NCBI RefSeq assembly: GCF_902806685.2
Contig: NC_048548.1
Coordinates: 12,612,557 to 12,676,556, forward strand
Direction: 5' to 3'
DNA from: Maniola hyperantus
Taxonomy: Eukaryota > Arthropoda > Insecta > Lepidoptera > Nymphalidae
DNA: 64,000 nucleotides
Part shown: in pieces, positions 20,695 to 31,860 of the stretch
Position numbering within the stretch: position 1 is the first letter of the stretch
How the letters are laid out: each line of letters opens with the position of its first letter
Position numbers and translations under genes: made by a program
The notes under the pieces: model-generated
The model's database searches: none
Told to the model about the DNA's origin: nothing
What the model saw: only the letters and a program-made list of their open reading frames with translations

Positions 20695-20890
20695 AAAAAT
20701 CGACTCAATCGGCTTCTTAATAAAGTCAAAGTCATAGTCAAATAATTTATTCAAAATGGGTAATAAATTACACTTTTCGATGGTCGGTTGTTGGATTTGT
20801 AAGATGATATAGTGGTGATAATTTTTACGCAAACATCAAACTACGAGGGTTCCAAATGCGCCCAGGTCTGAGAAGAGAATATGTTCTAAA
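20695..20890 (-). mobile_element. LINE 3' end, (GTCAAA)n-type tail
   Basis: The reverse complement of the 3' region at 2060-2307: 'GGTAATAAATTACACTTTTCGATGG', 'AAGATGATATAGTGGTGATAA' and 'CGCCCAGGTCTGAGAAGAG'. Confidence 0.65.
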
Positions 20891-21039
20891 TTTTGAGTCA
20901 AGTTCATATTATTCTAGCGTCCAAGTATATCGTTATTTTTTTCTTTTAGTTTCATCCGTTGCCGTAGTTTGCAAGCTATGATGTGACGATCGCAACCACC
21001 CTATAAGCTAATATATACATATTATGTGATTTCCATTAT

Positions 21040-21196
21040 ACATGTATGACAAACCGGCTTTACCCACGTTTTTAGTCGACGTTAGCCCGACTAGTTTCGA
21101 ACCTATCCGGGGTCCTTTTTCACAGGGACACAGTTGGTTGAGACTGCGTGCTAACGTCGACTAAAAACGTGAGTAAAGCTGGTTTGTCATACATTT
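21040..21196. mobile_element. MITE-like element with about 40-bp TIRs
   Basis: TGACAAACCGGCTTTACCC...CGACGTTAGC at the left is mirrored by GCTAACGTCGACTAAAAACG...TTTGTCATACA at the right. There is no coding capacity. Confidence 0.7.
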
Positions 21197-21199
21197 ATT

Positions 21200-22130
21200 A
21201 TGCTCTCACTATAGTCTAAAATGTACTGAAGGACACGTAGTTAAAGCTAATCACAGCAATTGAGGTTATAGCAATGTCATAATCACAACTTTCTTGCTAA
21301 TGTCGATGGTTTCAGGAATACGTTAGTCCGTATGCCACTCATAGTGAATATAACTTGTTATATAACAACATTACCCAAAACACATTTCATGTTATAAAGT
21401 TTTGCTCAATTTTTTCATAAGAACAATATTTGCACAATACATAAAATTATGTATGTTATCTTGTAAGTAAATATTTTTGCCCATAACTGATTTTATATTA
21501 TGTAAATTTTAACTTGAAACTTTTTAATGCTAACCAAGGTTTTTTATACTCGTTCGTTCGGTTCGGTTTGTAATGATACATGGCGTTTTCATACAGCAGT
21601 AGCAGTATATAATACTACAATATTTTGTAACACGACGTGTTACATTTTGTTGCATACCTGTGTCATTCGTAGGTGCCTAAACCATTTATAACATTTTTAG
21701 GTTTTGAAGTTATATAACAGAGTTAAAAATATAAACGTGTTATGCTACAAAAGTTTTGAGTATAACATGTTAAATGATTTGGACGCTCATTGAACCCAAC
21801 ATTACATGATCACTTGCAATAATGTGACGTTATATAACATTTATAACTCTTGTGATATTTTGCGATAAATGTAATGTGACAAATGTTATTAACTGCTGTG
21901 TGAGATACCGTTATATAAATACACGCAATAATTGAATATGAAATATAATACGCCATATATACACACATACTATGCGTAAGTTCACACGTCTTTTGATATA
22001 ATTAATGCACAATATTTATACATACATCATATTTCTTATTACATAAATACTAAAAAATAATGATGATATTTACTTTATACAATACATAGGGTTACTTATG
22101 CGCGTCGGTTCTATGGTCTATCCGTTGTAT
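21200..22130. other. AT-rich spacer without recognised features
   Basis: Several scattered 'TTATATAACA' words occur, but no gene or bounded repeat was recognised. Confidence 0.4.
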
Positions 22131-22136
22131 CAACTA

Positions 22137-22397
22137 AGTATAGCGCTCTTTCAATGATAGAGTCACAAATCTCGGTGAGCGTTAACCATTTTGAATCACC
22201 AACCAATCACAAACATGTTTTCAAAAATATTCGAAAATCAATTCGAAAAATATGTTTTCATAAAATATTTGAATTTCAATTAGAAAACATAGTCTCGTTT
22301 GTGATTGGTTGGTGGCTCAAAATGGTTAGCGCCCACTGAGATTCTTGTCTCTATCATTTGTATTGTACGTAACAGAGAGAGAGCGCTATACTAACTT
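22137..22397. mobile_element. 260-bp MITE-like element with about 100-bp TIRs
   Basis: The left end GTATAGCGCTCT, 'GCGTTAACCATTTTGA' and 'CCAACCAATCACAAAC' are mirrored at the right (GTTTGTGATTGGTTGG, TCAAAATGGTTAGCGC, AGAGCGCTATAC). A related, rearranged copy is at 46228-46512. Confidence 0.7.
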
Positions 22398-22677
22398 TAC
22401 TCCGCAAGTCGTTGGTTGTGCCTGAGGAATGTGGAAGAAGACGTGATAAAGTTTTCATGTGATCTGTCAATAACCTTATTGGTCTGCTGATGCGTCTCCT
22501 CTCCGCTCCGCTTCAGTTGAAAGGCATCCTTAAAGTGGCCTTCAATGGCTCCACCGTTTCGTGGACATGTTCGGCGCGCAGAGTTTGTACAAACAGTTTT
22601 GTTGTTAATATTTGTGCTAAATGCTGTAAAGGTTTTGATTTTTTTATAAATGTCCGTACATAAACAAGTAAGTACTA

Positions 22678-22775
22678 ACTGCCGCACAAAGAGTCGCTTA
22701 ATCGTTACTTAAGGCATTAATTAGTATGGATAAGGAATGCTCTAAGTAACGAGCGACTCTGAGTGCGGCTGTAAA
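22678..22775. mobile_element. Short MITE-like hairpin (GCCGCAC family)
   Basis: GCCGCACAAAGAGTCGCTTAA is mirrored by CGAGCGACTCTGAGTGCGGC, with AATCGTTACTTA and TAAGTAACG inside. It shares termini with 18277-18415. Confidence 0.65.
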
Positions 22776-22954
22776 ACTAAGTTACCAAAGTGTGGGTAAA
22801 ATGCATTTTTTTTGTAAAATAAACGTTTATGAACGTCTGGGTGTGTAAAATGTACGTGCCATATATTGTGTTTTTGTAAATCGTTTTTTTAATAACAAAA
22901 TTTACTCAAGGTAAAGTGTAATTTATTTGTCTGTTTAATTTATAAATGCGTAAA

Positions 22955-23092
22955 AAATGAGTTATCACGCGCCATTTTAAGTTAGTTTTATGTGTCAAAT
23001 GTAATGTCAAAAGTATGACTTTTGTAAAGGTGAACCGTACTTTTACATAGAGTTACAATGTCGCGTGAGAAGTCATTTTGTACGGACTATAG
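22955..23092. mobile_element. MITE-like element (CGTACAAAATGACTTCTC end)
   Basis: TGAGTTATCACGCGCCATTTTAA at the left and CGCGTGAGAAGTCATTTTGTACGGAC at the right are imperfect inverted ends. It shares them with 24363-24776. Confidence 0.55.
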
Positions 23093-23933
23093 CGTTTGTT
23101 GTAGTTAAGAGTCGGAATAACCAAAATAGTTGTTTGCAATGCAAGGCTGCAAAGTTGCTATTTGGTACTTAGTGTTTGTATTGAATTCCGAGTAAGCGAC
23201 GAATTCAAGGATGGAATCATGAGCGTAGCGAGGAATTCAAAAACCACGACCCATGAGGCGCAAATAATTTTCTTGCCGTGTGAAACACACACCCTTTCAT
23301 TTCACTACAACGAGGAAAATGCTAGGTGCAAGAAAACAAACCATAATTTATACGAACTGAAACAAAAAAAATTAAATGGTTTTCGGGTGCGTTCTGAATT
23401 AGTGACAAGGTATTTCGGACTCTTAAATGCTATTGTAATCTATCACATAATATGTATCATATATATTTACTTATTTTGTTGATTCTGTTTTAATATTATA
23501 CATATTGTTTTTCAATATTTTTACTGAATGCTTAATGCATTACTATTTTGCTTTTTCAAGTCAATTATGGTGCGAGTATGATTCATAATAACTCCTGCGG
23601 ATTGCAAGATATTTTTTTTGTAACTTTTACGATGAATGGATATTATTTTATCAAGTTTTTTTTGCATTTCTTTTTTGTTTACTCTCATTAGATATAAATA
23701 CTCATGAGTAAACAATAATATAAAGACATGTAAACACACACATGATATTAAAATACCTACATACCAGGTGAAATCAGTTGGTGTATAATTTTCACGAGTT
23801 TACACGATCCAATTTGGTTGGAGCCGATTTAGATGCATCGGAAGTTCGTAGTGCGGTTAGATTAGACCGACGAAAAAACTATAAACTATCCAACCATCCT
23901 TAAAGACTTTGCGTCTAAAGATTATTATACTTT

Positions 23934-24114
23934 TTTTTATTTATTATTAGCCATGTTAAATGATTAATATTCCCCTTTCCTCTCCAACTAAGCGTCTGCA
24001 GGCTTGTGCAAGGAGTAGGTACGACAACAGTGCAACGGGCGGGGATCGAACCGTCGACCTTTCGGTTTTCAGTCCACTCCTTTACCGGTTGAGCTATTGA
24101 AGCTGTAAAAGCTC
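23934..24114 (-). mobile_element. tRNA-derived SINE, third family
   Basis: Read on minus: a tRNA-like head (TCAATAGCTCAACCGG; B box GGTTCGATCCCC), then 'GTTGTCGTACCTACTCC' and an AT-rich end. A near-identical copy lies at 45884-46060. Confidence 0.7.
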
Positions 24115-24362
24115 TAATTATCGCCCAAACGAATGAGCCTATTTTTATTTTCATTTTTCCGATTGTGATAAGAATTTCTTGCAATGCGGAGGCCATTAGT
24201 TTATAACATGACGATGTAATAACTTGTGTAAGGTAAATTATAAACGGTCGATGAATAGATCAAGTGTATGGGTTTACAATGCAAATAATAAATGGATTAA
24301 AATTAATGTACACTGGACTTTCATTGAATTCTCTTACATTGTAATAATCCTGTAATTAAGTA

Positions 24363-24776
24363 TAGTTCGTACAAAATGACTTCTCGCGCGCCATTTTAAC
24401 TCTATTGGCCAGCTGTCACATAGAAAGTACGGTTCACCTTTAAAATAGGTACCTACTAAAATCGTACTTTTGACATGACAGTTGACATACAAAATTAAAA
24501 TGGCGAGTGAGAAATTAAAATCTATGCATTATATTTATAAATAGTGCTGAAAAATACTTTGTATATCATCATCATCACCTATCGCCGGCCCATTCCTGAG
24601 CACGGTTCTCTCAGAATGAGAGGGGTGACGACCTCCCTGGCTCAGTGGTGAGCGCTGTGGTTTTATAAGTGGGAGATCCCGGGTTCGATTCCCGGCATGA
24701 GCAATGTTTATGTATGAAATGGCAGTTGACACATAGATTTAAAATGGCGAGTGAGTTCTCAATTTGTACGGACTAA
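24363..24776. mobile_element. MITE-like element with nested SINE fragments
   Basis: The ends CGTACAAAATGACTTCTCGC and GAGTTCTCAATTTGTACGGAC are inverted. Inside are a minus-strand SINE tail (24562-24625) and a plus-strand SINE head (24628-24706). Confidence 0.6.
24628..24706 (+). mobile_element. SINE head with near-perfect Pol III boxes
   Basis: CTGGCTCAGTGG (A box) and GGGTTCGATTCCC (B box) are separated as in a tRNA. The rest matches the 57957-58306 SINE family head, so this is not a tRNA gene. Confidence 0.75.
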
Positions 24777-24861
24777 ACATGCTTGGTGACCACCCCACGA
24801 TCATACCGTTAGGTACCTACAAGCTGCCCTCGCGCGGCGGTCACGAAATACGCTCGCATCA

Positions 24862-25075
24862 TACGACCGGCGCGCGGGGTGATTACGTAAAACGTTGCAG
24901 TAGCGACAGCAACGCGACAGCAGTAGCAATGCGACAGTTCATTTGCTGTCTCTCTTCTTCTTCCTATTTTGCTTTGTGACTATTGCGGTCTCTATCTAGT
25001 CTCTAGCCGCTGTTACAGTCTGACAGCAATGATAGCGAGAGCTACGCCTGTCGCGAGATACGTAATCGGGACGCC
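24862..25075. mobile_element. Second copy of the GGGGTGATTACGTA element
   Basis: GGGGTGATTACGTAAAACGTT at the left and CTGTCGCGAGATACGTAATC at the right are the two ends of 19853-20134, in the opposite orientation. Confidence 0.6.
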
Positions 25076-25129
25076 TATATGTGTATCATCTATGATCAGA
25101 ACTTCCAAAGCTCCGCTGAGCGATACCGC

Positions 25130-25215
25130 AACACTTATACTCGCGACTTAGTGGTCAGAGCGTCGGGCGCGATCCCAGGAGACGCGGGCTTGATTCCTAT
25201 TTTACCCCGTGGACC
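25130..25215 (+). mobile_element. tRNA-like SINE head fragment
   Basis: GACTTAGTGGTCAGAGCG resembles an A box and GCGGGCTTGATTCC a B box. Three box-like mismatches and no acceptor-stem pairing make a real tRNA unlikely. Confidence 0.45.
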
Positions 25216-25295
25216 CAATAAGCCCATTTTCCATTTGCACGGAGTAGTTAAATAAACAAGTTGTAGAGACTTACAGTATATTCTAATGCTTTTAG

Positions 25296-25495
25296 CCAAT
25301 TCAGTACAACGTTGTTCCCCTATTCTCAAAAGGCGAGCGTTTCAGGGCAATTTCGAGCGAATCCGACGCGGAAAGAGTTAATCTGATTTCATCAGATATT
25401 CATGATGTTATTTCCGCTTTAGGAGCACAGACATACATTTACGCAAATTGTGCTCTGAGAGAAATTGAACAACGGTTTTACGAGTTAACGTTACT
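25296..25495 (+). pseudogene. 5' part of an unrecognised exon cut by a transposon
   Basis: After a good acceptor (TTCTAATGCTTTTAG) one frame stays open for 66 codons to the insertion point. The sequence looks protein-like, with 'GERFRAISSESDAERVNL' and 'ISALGAQTYIYANCALRE'. It continues, after removal of the transposon and one copy of the 9-base duplication, for a further 28 codons to TAG at 28494. As the DNA stands, the frame ends two codons into the transposon (TAA at 25500-25502). I do not recognise the family and no other exons of the gene were found. Confidence 0.55.
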
Positions 25496-28402
25496 GTGTG
25501 CGTAATCCCAGCAAAATAATGTCGAATTTCTGGATTTGAGTTGGATAGATTTTTAGTGCGTAACGTCGTGTAATTGTGCGTGAAAGTTTTAAATTTGTGC
25601 GTCCAACCAATAAGTAGATATTCGAAAAAAACGCGTTCTGCCAGGAATACGTCATCCCAGCTACACATTTTTTTCCCAATGGACGTACGAGAAAAAAAAT
25701 AGGTCCATGAATTAGTGCGTTTTAAGAGGTAAATGTGCGTGCTAAAATTAAATTTGTGCGTCATAAAACTTCGAAGATATTCAGTTTTTTGCTGGGATGA
25801 CGTTTAACCATTTCTTATATCTCTTAAACGGTTAAACGTATAGATGTGATTTTTTTTACACATGTTGCTATGAATTTGTGCGTAATGTTTGTAAAAACAG
25901 AATTTAAAAAAAAAAATACCGTTCAGTTTTTATAATTAAAAAATAAAATCACGTTATTAGGTCCTAGTACTTTAAATATGACCTCTAAAGATAAACTTAT
26001 ACCGTTGATTTGTCCCTTATAACGGCCCACAGTATCTTATCAAGTTTCATTGGAGTATTTTAAGTATTTATTGAATTATGAAGAAAATTACTACGACAGG
26101 ACACGATATTTTTAGACATTTAATTGGCCGAGTTTTTTATGAGTTGGCTAATTAAAATTTCTACCAATAATTAGTGCGTCAGCTCATTTATCCATCTGCA
26201 AAAATATAGCCCAATACACAGATAAATTATAGAGATATAATCAAAAACCTATAAGATGCGCAATACAATGATAAACCGACAAAGTTTGAATAGCCACAAA
26301 AAGCGACCGTGTCATATATCGTGCTAACCTTCCAAAATTGATAGTATTGTACCATTACTTTTTTAGCACTTAAGTACAGGTACGTACATAATAGTTAGTG
26401 AAAATTAAAACAACAGAACAGTTCAATATATTTTTTATTTTCTAAGTTTTAGTTGATCAATATTCTGACTGAATACCGATTGTAAATTAAGTAGGTAATC
26501 TAAAATTATTGTATTAACATAATTTGTCATATTAACATAACAATAAAAATAATCAACAGTAACAAAATAGTAAAAAAATCTAGAAATAGAGATAAATCAC
26601 GTTGAATCAACTAGTAGCTGGTGCAGTGCTCCATATTTTCCCTAACCTACCTAAGAATTTGCGTTACCTAAGTTACGTGCGAAAAAACATGTAGGATGGA
26701 TCCCTCTAAAAGGGAACAGCTGTATAAACAGCGAGCGTCGTCAAGAACTACATCAGCAAGCCCAAGAAAAGGACAATCACAAAGGACAGGAAATAAAATA
26801 ACTGTTAACTCTAATTATAATAGGAAATAAAATATCTATTAACCCTCATTTATGTTTTATTTTAGTGAAATAGTAGGTAGATCTTCAAAGTTTCAAACAA
26901 GTTTTAAGTTCCTACATTCTTACGAAAGACATACCTACTAGGTACTGCCTTACATTAAGTAAGTGGGCTGTATGTGGTCAATACGTAATTTCAAAAACTA
27001 ATGATTTTATGTATTTGTAATGTAAGTAGGTGCATAGTGTTTGTAAATATAACTAGATACAGCCTATAGAAAGCTGTCCACTAGTACACTTGTAGCTCTA
27101 TCGGTTTATGCCACAGATTCACGGCGGATCCTAATTGCGACGTTGCCAAACTTAATAGCATGGCTTGTAAGTAAAGATGGCTGTGGTCGGAACCTTTGGT
27201 ACCTATTAGTTTTAAAATTCAGTTTTATTGCCGTGTTTTGAAGACGAACGGGTGGCTTAGTTTAACAGTTTCCAGAAAACTATATTGTTTAATTATGGCT
27301 TGTGACCAGACAATAGGACTGTTTGCTTTTGTTTGTTAAAATCCCGTGGGAACTCTAATATTTCGGAATAAATGTAACGGGTCACTTATGCAAAAATCAC
27401 GTCAATCTGTAACTCTGTTGCGGTGTGATGGAAGGACAAACCAACAAACAAACATATTTTATAATAATGCTCGCATTTATAATATTAGTATGATTAATAA
27501 AAAGCTTAATAATTTTGTGCGCACATGTACCAGAATAGAAATGGCACAATACTATCAATTTTGGAAGGTTAGCACGATATATGACACGGTCGCTTTTTTG
27601 TGGCTATTCAAACTTTGTCGGTTTATCATTGTATTGCGCATCTTATAGGTTTTTTGATTATATCTCTATAATTTATCTGTGTATTGGGCTATATTTTTGC
27701 AGATGGATAAATGAGCTGACGCACTAATTATTGGTAGAAATTTTAATTAGCCAACTCATAAAATACTCGACCAATTAAATGTCGAAAAATATCGTAGTCC
27801 TGTCGTAGTAATTTTCTTCATAATTCAATAAATACTTAAAATACTCCAATGAAACTTGATAAGATACTGTGAGCCGTTATAAGGGACAAATCAACGGTAT
27901 AAGTTTATCTTTAGAGGTCATATTTAAAGTACTAGGACCTAATAACGTTATTTTATTTTTTAATTATAAAAACTGAACGGTAATTTTTTTTAAAATTCTG
28001 TTTTTACAAACATTACGCACAAATTCATAGCAATATGTGTAAAAAAAATCACGTCTATACGTTTAACCGTTTAAGAGATATAAGAAATGGTTAAACGTCA
28101 TCCCAGCAAAAAACTGAATATCTTCGAAGTGTTATGACGCACAAATTTAATTTTAGCACGCACATTTACCTCTTAAAACGCACTAATTCATGGACCTATT
28201 TTTTTTCTCGTACGTCCATTGGGAAAAAAATGTGTAGCTGGGATGACGTATTCCTGGCAAAACGCGTTTTTTTCGAATATCTACTTATTGGTTGGACGCA
28301 CAAATTTAAAACTTTCACGCACAATTACACGACGTTACGCACTAAAAATCTATCCAACTCAAATCCTGAAATTCAACATTATTTTGCTGGGATTACGCAC
28401 AC
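25496..28402. mobile_element. 2,907-bp element with 862-bp terminal inverted repeats (Mutator-like)
   Basis: The left arm 25496-26356 and right arm 27540-28402 are inverted and nearly identical. The termini are exactly symmetrical (GTGTGCGTAATCCC...GGGATTACGCACAC). The flanks are an exact 9-base duplication, AACGTTACT (25487-25495 and 28403-28411). Long inverted arms and a 9-base duplication are typical of Mutator-like elements. The 1.18-kb centre has no transposase frame, only a 44-codon frame (26696-26830) and a dispersed repeat piece (27320-27485), so the copy is nonautonomous. Both arms carry repeated GTGCGT words. Confidence 0.85.
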
Positions 28403-28496
28403 AACGTTACTTCAAGAGATATTTTTAGGATCCGTATCCAGATATTCACGACGCGAGAAGTTGACTCGGCGAAAGTCGTCGAAACAACTTCTCTAG
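28403..28496 (+). pseudogene. 3' part of the interrupted unrecognised exon
   Basis: From the duplicated site the frame runs 'LLQEIFLGSVSRYSRREK' and a basic, Ser-rich end to TAG at 28494-28496. It matches the phase of the part at 25296-25495. At present it is also continuous with a frame inside the transposon arm (28134-28402). Confidence 0.55.
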
Positions 28497-28756
28497 TACT
28501 TAGTAAATAGGTACCTAGTAGAGCGGGTGTTGCGGTTATTATGTTTTCCTTCATCGTTACAGCTGGTTAAAGCTTTTTAATTGGTTAAAAAAGAGACTAC
28601 CATTTCTTACTAATTCTGAATACTGTGGATTGTATCGTCTCTTACCTTCAGGTAACCTATTAATCAAGACGTGATAATAGGTAATCATTGTACCTACCTA
28701 CTTAATTTGTCATAGAATAAAAATAAAATAAAAATACGGATAAGAAGTAGGTATCT

Positions 28757-28762
28757 TTTATT
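28757..28762 (-). terminator. Poly(A) signal of the sulfotransferase gene
   Basis: AATAAA on the minus strand about 150 bases past the stop codon at 28912-28914. Confidence 0.5.
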
Positions 28763-28911
28763 TAAAAAAATATACTTAGGCATATTTCGATCGATTGTTG
28801 CATAGTTTTGAACATTTATGTTTGGCAAAGGACAGGGCTTTTTATATTATGAGAGATGCAGCCAACCTTATAATGGATGGTGTGGATGGGTAAAAGGTAA
28901 GACCTAACAAA

Positions 28912-29024
28912 CTAGGCTTCTGGAAATCGTAGGCTAGTCTTGTTGAGATGCTTTTCCATGTACTCTTCGGCTTCTCTCTTTAACTGGTCGGTGTTGAAGT
29001 ATTTCACCCAATTCCCGGAAAGAC
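28912..29024 (-). CDS. Sulfotransferase exon 8 (C-terminus)
   Basis: Residues 293-328 after a split Gly codon, acceptor TTGGTTTCAG. It encodes 'LSGNWVKYFN' through 'LRFPEA' and TAG, the PAPS-binding end and C-terminal helix of SULTs. Confidence 0.9.
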
Positions 29025-31808
29025 CTGAAACCAATAAGAAAAGGTAGGTAATACGTAGCTATAAAAAGCGTTGATAGAGTAGTGGTTAAAACTTCATATT
29101 CGGTGAGTCCAGAGTTTGATTGATTGAAAACTCCAAAAAGTGAGAGGTTTTGTACCTTGTTATGTACGCGCAATTACGTACGAGACTACAAGGGGTTCCT
29201 TGTTTTACTGCGGAACCCTAAAAAGAGGCCTAGCTTCACATGTGGAGCACCGCTGTTTATCTACCTATAAGTATACATCGAAGTTTTAACTTTCGTAGCG
29301 CGAATTAAGTAGATACAATCAAAATTTTATTGAAATGAAATGAAGAGAGCTGTATCTTTGACAGTAACTATATAGCTCAGCAGGTTGCGAAGATGAAGTA
29401 GCAATGGGAAGGACACATAATTCGAAAAACATGTAAGTACATCCCAATAATTCAGCACGCTTTGCGATACCAAACAAAACCCTAATCTCAAATTAATCGC
29501 ACGTGTCTTCGCCAAGTAAAAAATCTAATTGACGTTTTTTAATTAGTTTTATCTGATAATCTATCATGTTATAATCTTGCATTTAAAATACTTAAATTAT
29601 ATTAATTATAATAATTTCCATTTTTCACGTGATTAGATAAATGAAGTAGGAAATTCATAAGTATAAAGGACTCGCGCAAAGTCAAAGTCGAACAGGCGTT
29701 AAAATGAAGTTCTTGTTGGTAGTTTGTCTTGCGGTCGCTGTATCGGCATATGAGCCGATTACCATCAACTACCATGAGGAGGTCGGGATCCCAGAGGCCG
29801 CTCGTATCAAGCTGGCTGAAGCGGCTATGGACTTCGATGGTAGCAGGATCGTAGGTGGATCAGCTTCTTCACTTGGAGCTCATCCTTTCATGGTAAGTCT
29901 CCACGATTGAGTTTAAAAACTTAAAATAAAAGGTTAAAATGCGTTTTCGTTATTTTGTTATCAACTGATCTATCAACGCACAGCTCAAACTACTGGACGG
30001 ATCGGGCTGAAATTTGGCATGCAGATTATGACGTAGGCATCATCTAAGAAAGGATTTTTGAAAATTCAACCCATAAGGGGGTTAAATAGAGGTTTGAAAA
30101 TTGCGAAGTCCACGCGGACGAAGTCGCGAGCTTAAGCTACTTTAAAAATAAGTACTTATGATTTGCATGTATCTACTTTTCAGGCAGGATTAGTAATTCA
30201 ACTTGAAAGCGGCAGAGAGTCCATCTGCGGCGCTTCCCTTCTATCCAACACAGGATTAGTGGGAGCAGCTCATTGCTGGAGGGACGCTCGCAACCAGGCG
30301 CGTCAGTTCTTGGTGGTCCTGGGTTCCATACGCATCTTCTCTGGAGGTGTTCGCCAAGTCACCACCAGGGTCACTTTACACGAACATTACAATCCTACCA
30401 ACTTGAACAATGACGTGTCTATCATACAGATCAACCATGTTGCATACACCAGTAAGTTTAATTTTCATTCTTTTCTTCTTGTTAATGTTCAATCTCTATA
30501 TATAAAAAACCGGCCAAGTGCGAGTCAGGCTCGCGCAATGAGGGTTCCGTACTACAGTCGTATTTTTTCAACATTTTGCACGATAATTCAAAAACTATGA
30601 TGCATAAAAATGAATAAAAATCCGTTTTAGAATGTACAGGTGAAGACGTTTCATATGATACCCCGCTTGATATAGTTATCTCACTTCGAATGTTGAAAAT
30701 ACTTATTATTAGTTCATGACCACAATTTAATTTTTTTTGTGTGATTTAACCTTAAATTCACGGTTTTCAGATTTTTACCCAAATGTCAACTGTAAGATTA
30801 CCTACCTGCCAAATTTCATGATTCTAGGTCAACGGGAAGTACCCTGTAGGTTTCTTGACAGACAGACAGACAGACAGACAACAAAGTGATTCTATAAGGG
30901 TTCCGTTTTTCCTTTTGAGGTACGGAACCCTAAAAATGAATCGCTGAATATGTTGCTGATCGTAAATCTCGAGAACAGCTGAACCGATTTTTTTATAATA
31001 TTCCTTGAAGTACGGGGATGGTTCTTAAGGAGAGGAAAATTTAAAAAAATTCCTAAAAAGAATCGACTGTTAGGCGGTACGAAGTTCGCCGGGGCAGCCA
31101 GTCAATCATAAATACTTATACTTATTTTGGTCAACTACTGGACATAGGCCTTTTTAAGAGCACTGCAAACGGCCGTACGCATCCGTCATCCACCTACTTT
31201 TCCATAGCGTCGCTTAGCTTCTACAACAAAGGTTCTATTTACCGTTAAATCAAGTGATATTTAATTACTTGAAACGCAAATAACTCCGAAAAGATAGAGG
31301 TGCGTGCCCGGGATCGAACCCTCGACCTCCGATTGGGAGGCGGACGTCCTATCACATGTCACAGGAAAAATCGTGATGAAACCTGCATGTCTGAGAGCTC
31401 TCCATAATGTTCTCAAAGGTGTGTGAAGTCTGCCAATCCGCACATGGCCAGCGTGGTAGACTATGGCCAAAATCCTTCTCACTCTGCGAGGAGACCGTTC
31501 TAAGTAGTGACTAGTGAACCGGCGATGATGATGATGATCCATCTCTCTCTGTGCGATTTGGATTTGGATTTTTGGCTTCATACACATTTCGCATGCAGCT
31601 CACGAGGTTACGATGTTTTCCTTCACCGTTAAAGCAAGTGATATATTATTATAAAACGCACAGAACTCCAAACCAACCACCAACCAACCAGCTCTTAGTT
31701 ATTATTATGTATTAAGAAGTAGACGGAATGACACACTTTTTAAACCTTCGTGGTTTTTAGGGTTCCGTACCTCAAAAGGAAAAACGGAACCCTTATAGGA
31801 TCACTTTG

Positions 31809-31860
<52 letters not shown>

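Noticed and set aside
23162..23482. 106-codon plus-strand open frame
   Set aside because: No recognisable domain. Part of it ('GAATTCAAGGATGGAATC', 'GAGCGTAGCGAGGAATTC') looks like a palindromic repeat and the start lacks context.
24628..24706. tRNA gene (near-perfect A and B boxes)
   Set aside because: The sequence is the head of a SINE family present several times here, and no acceptor-stem pairing was found.
25408..25764. 118-codon minus-strand frame
   Set aside because: It lies in the left arm of the Mutator-like element and mirrors the frame in the right arm. Not treated as a gene.
27346..27648. 100-codon frame inside the Mutator-like element
   Set aside because: It spans a dispersed repeat piece and the start of the right arm, and has no transposase motif.
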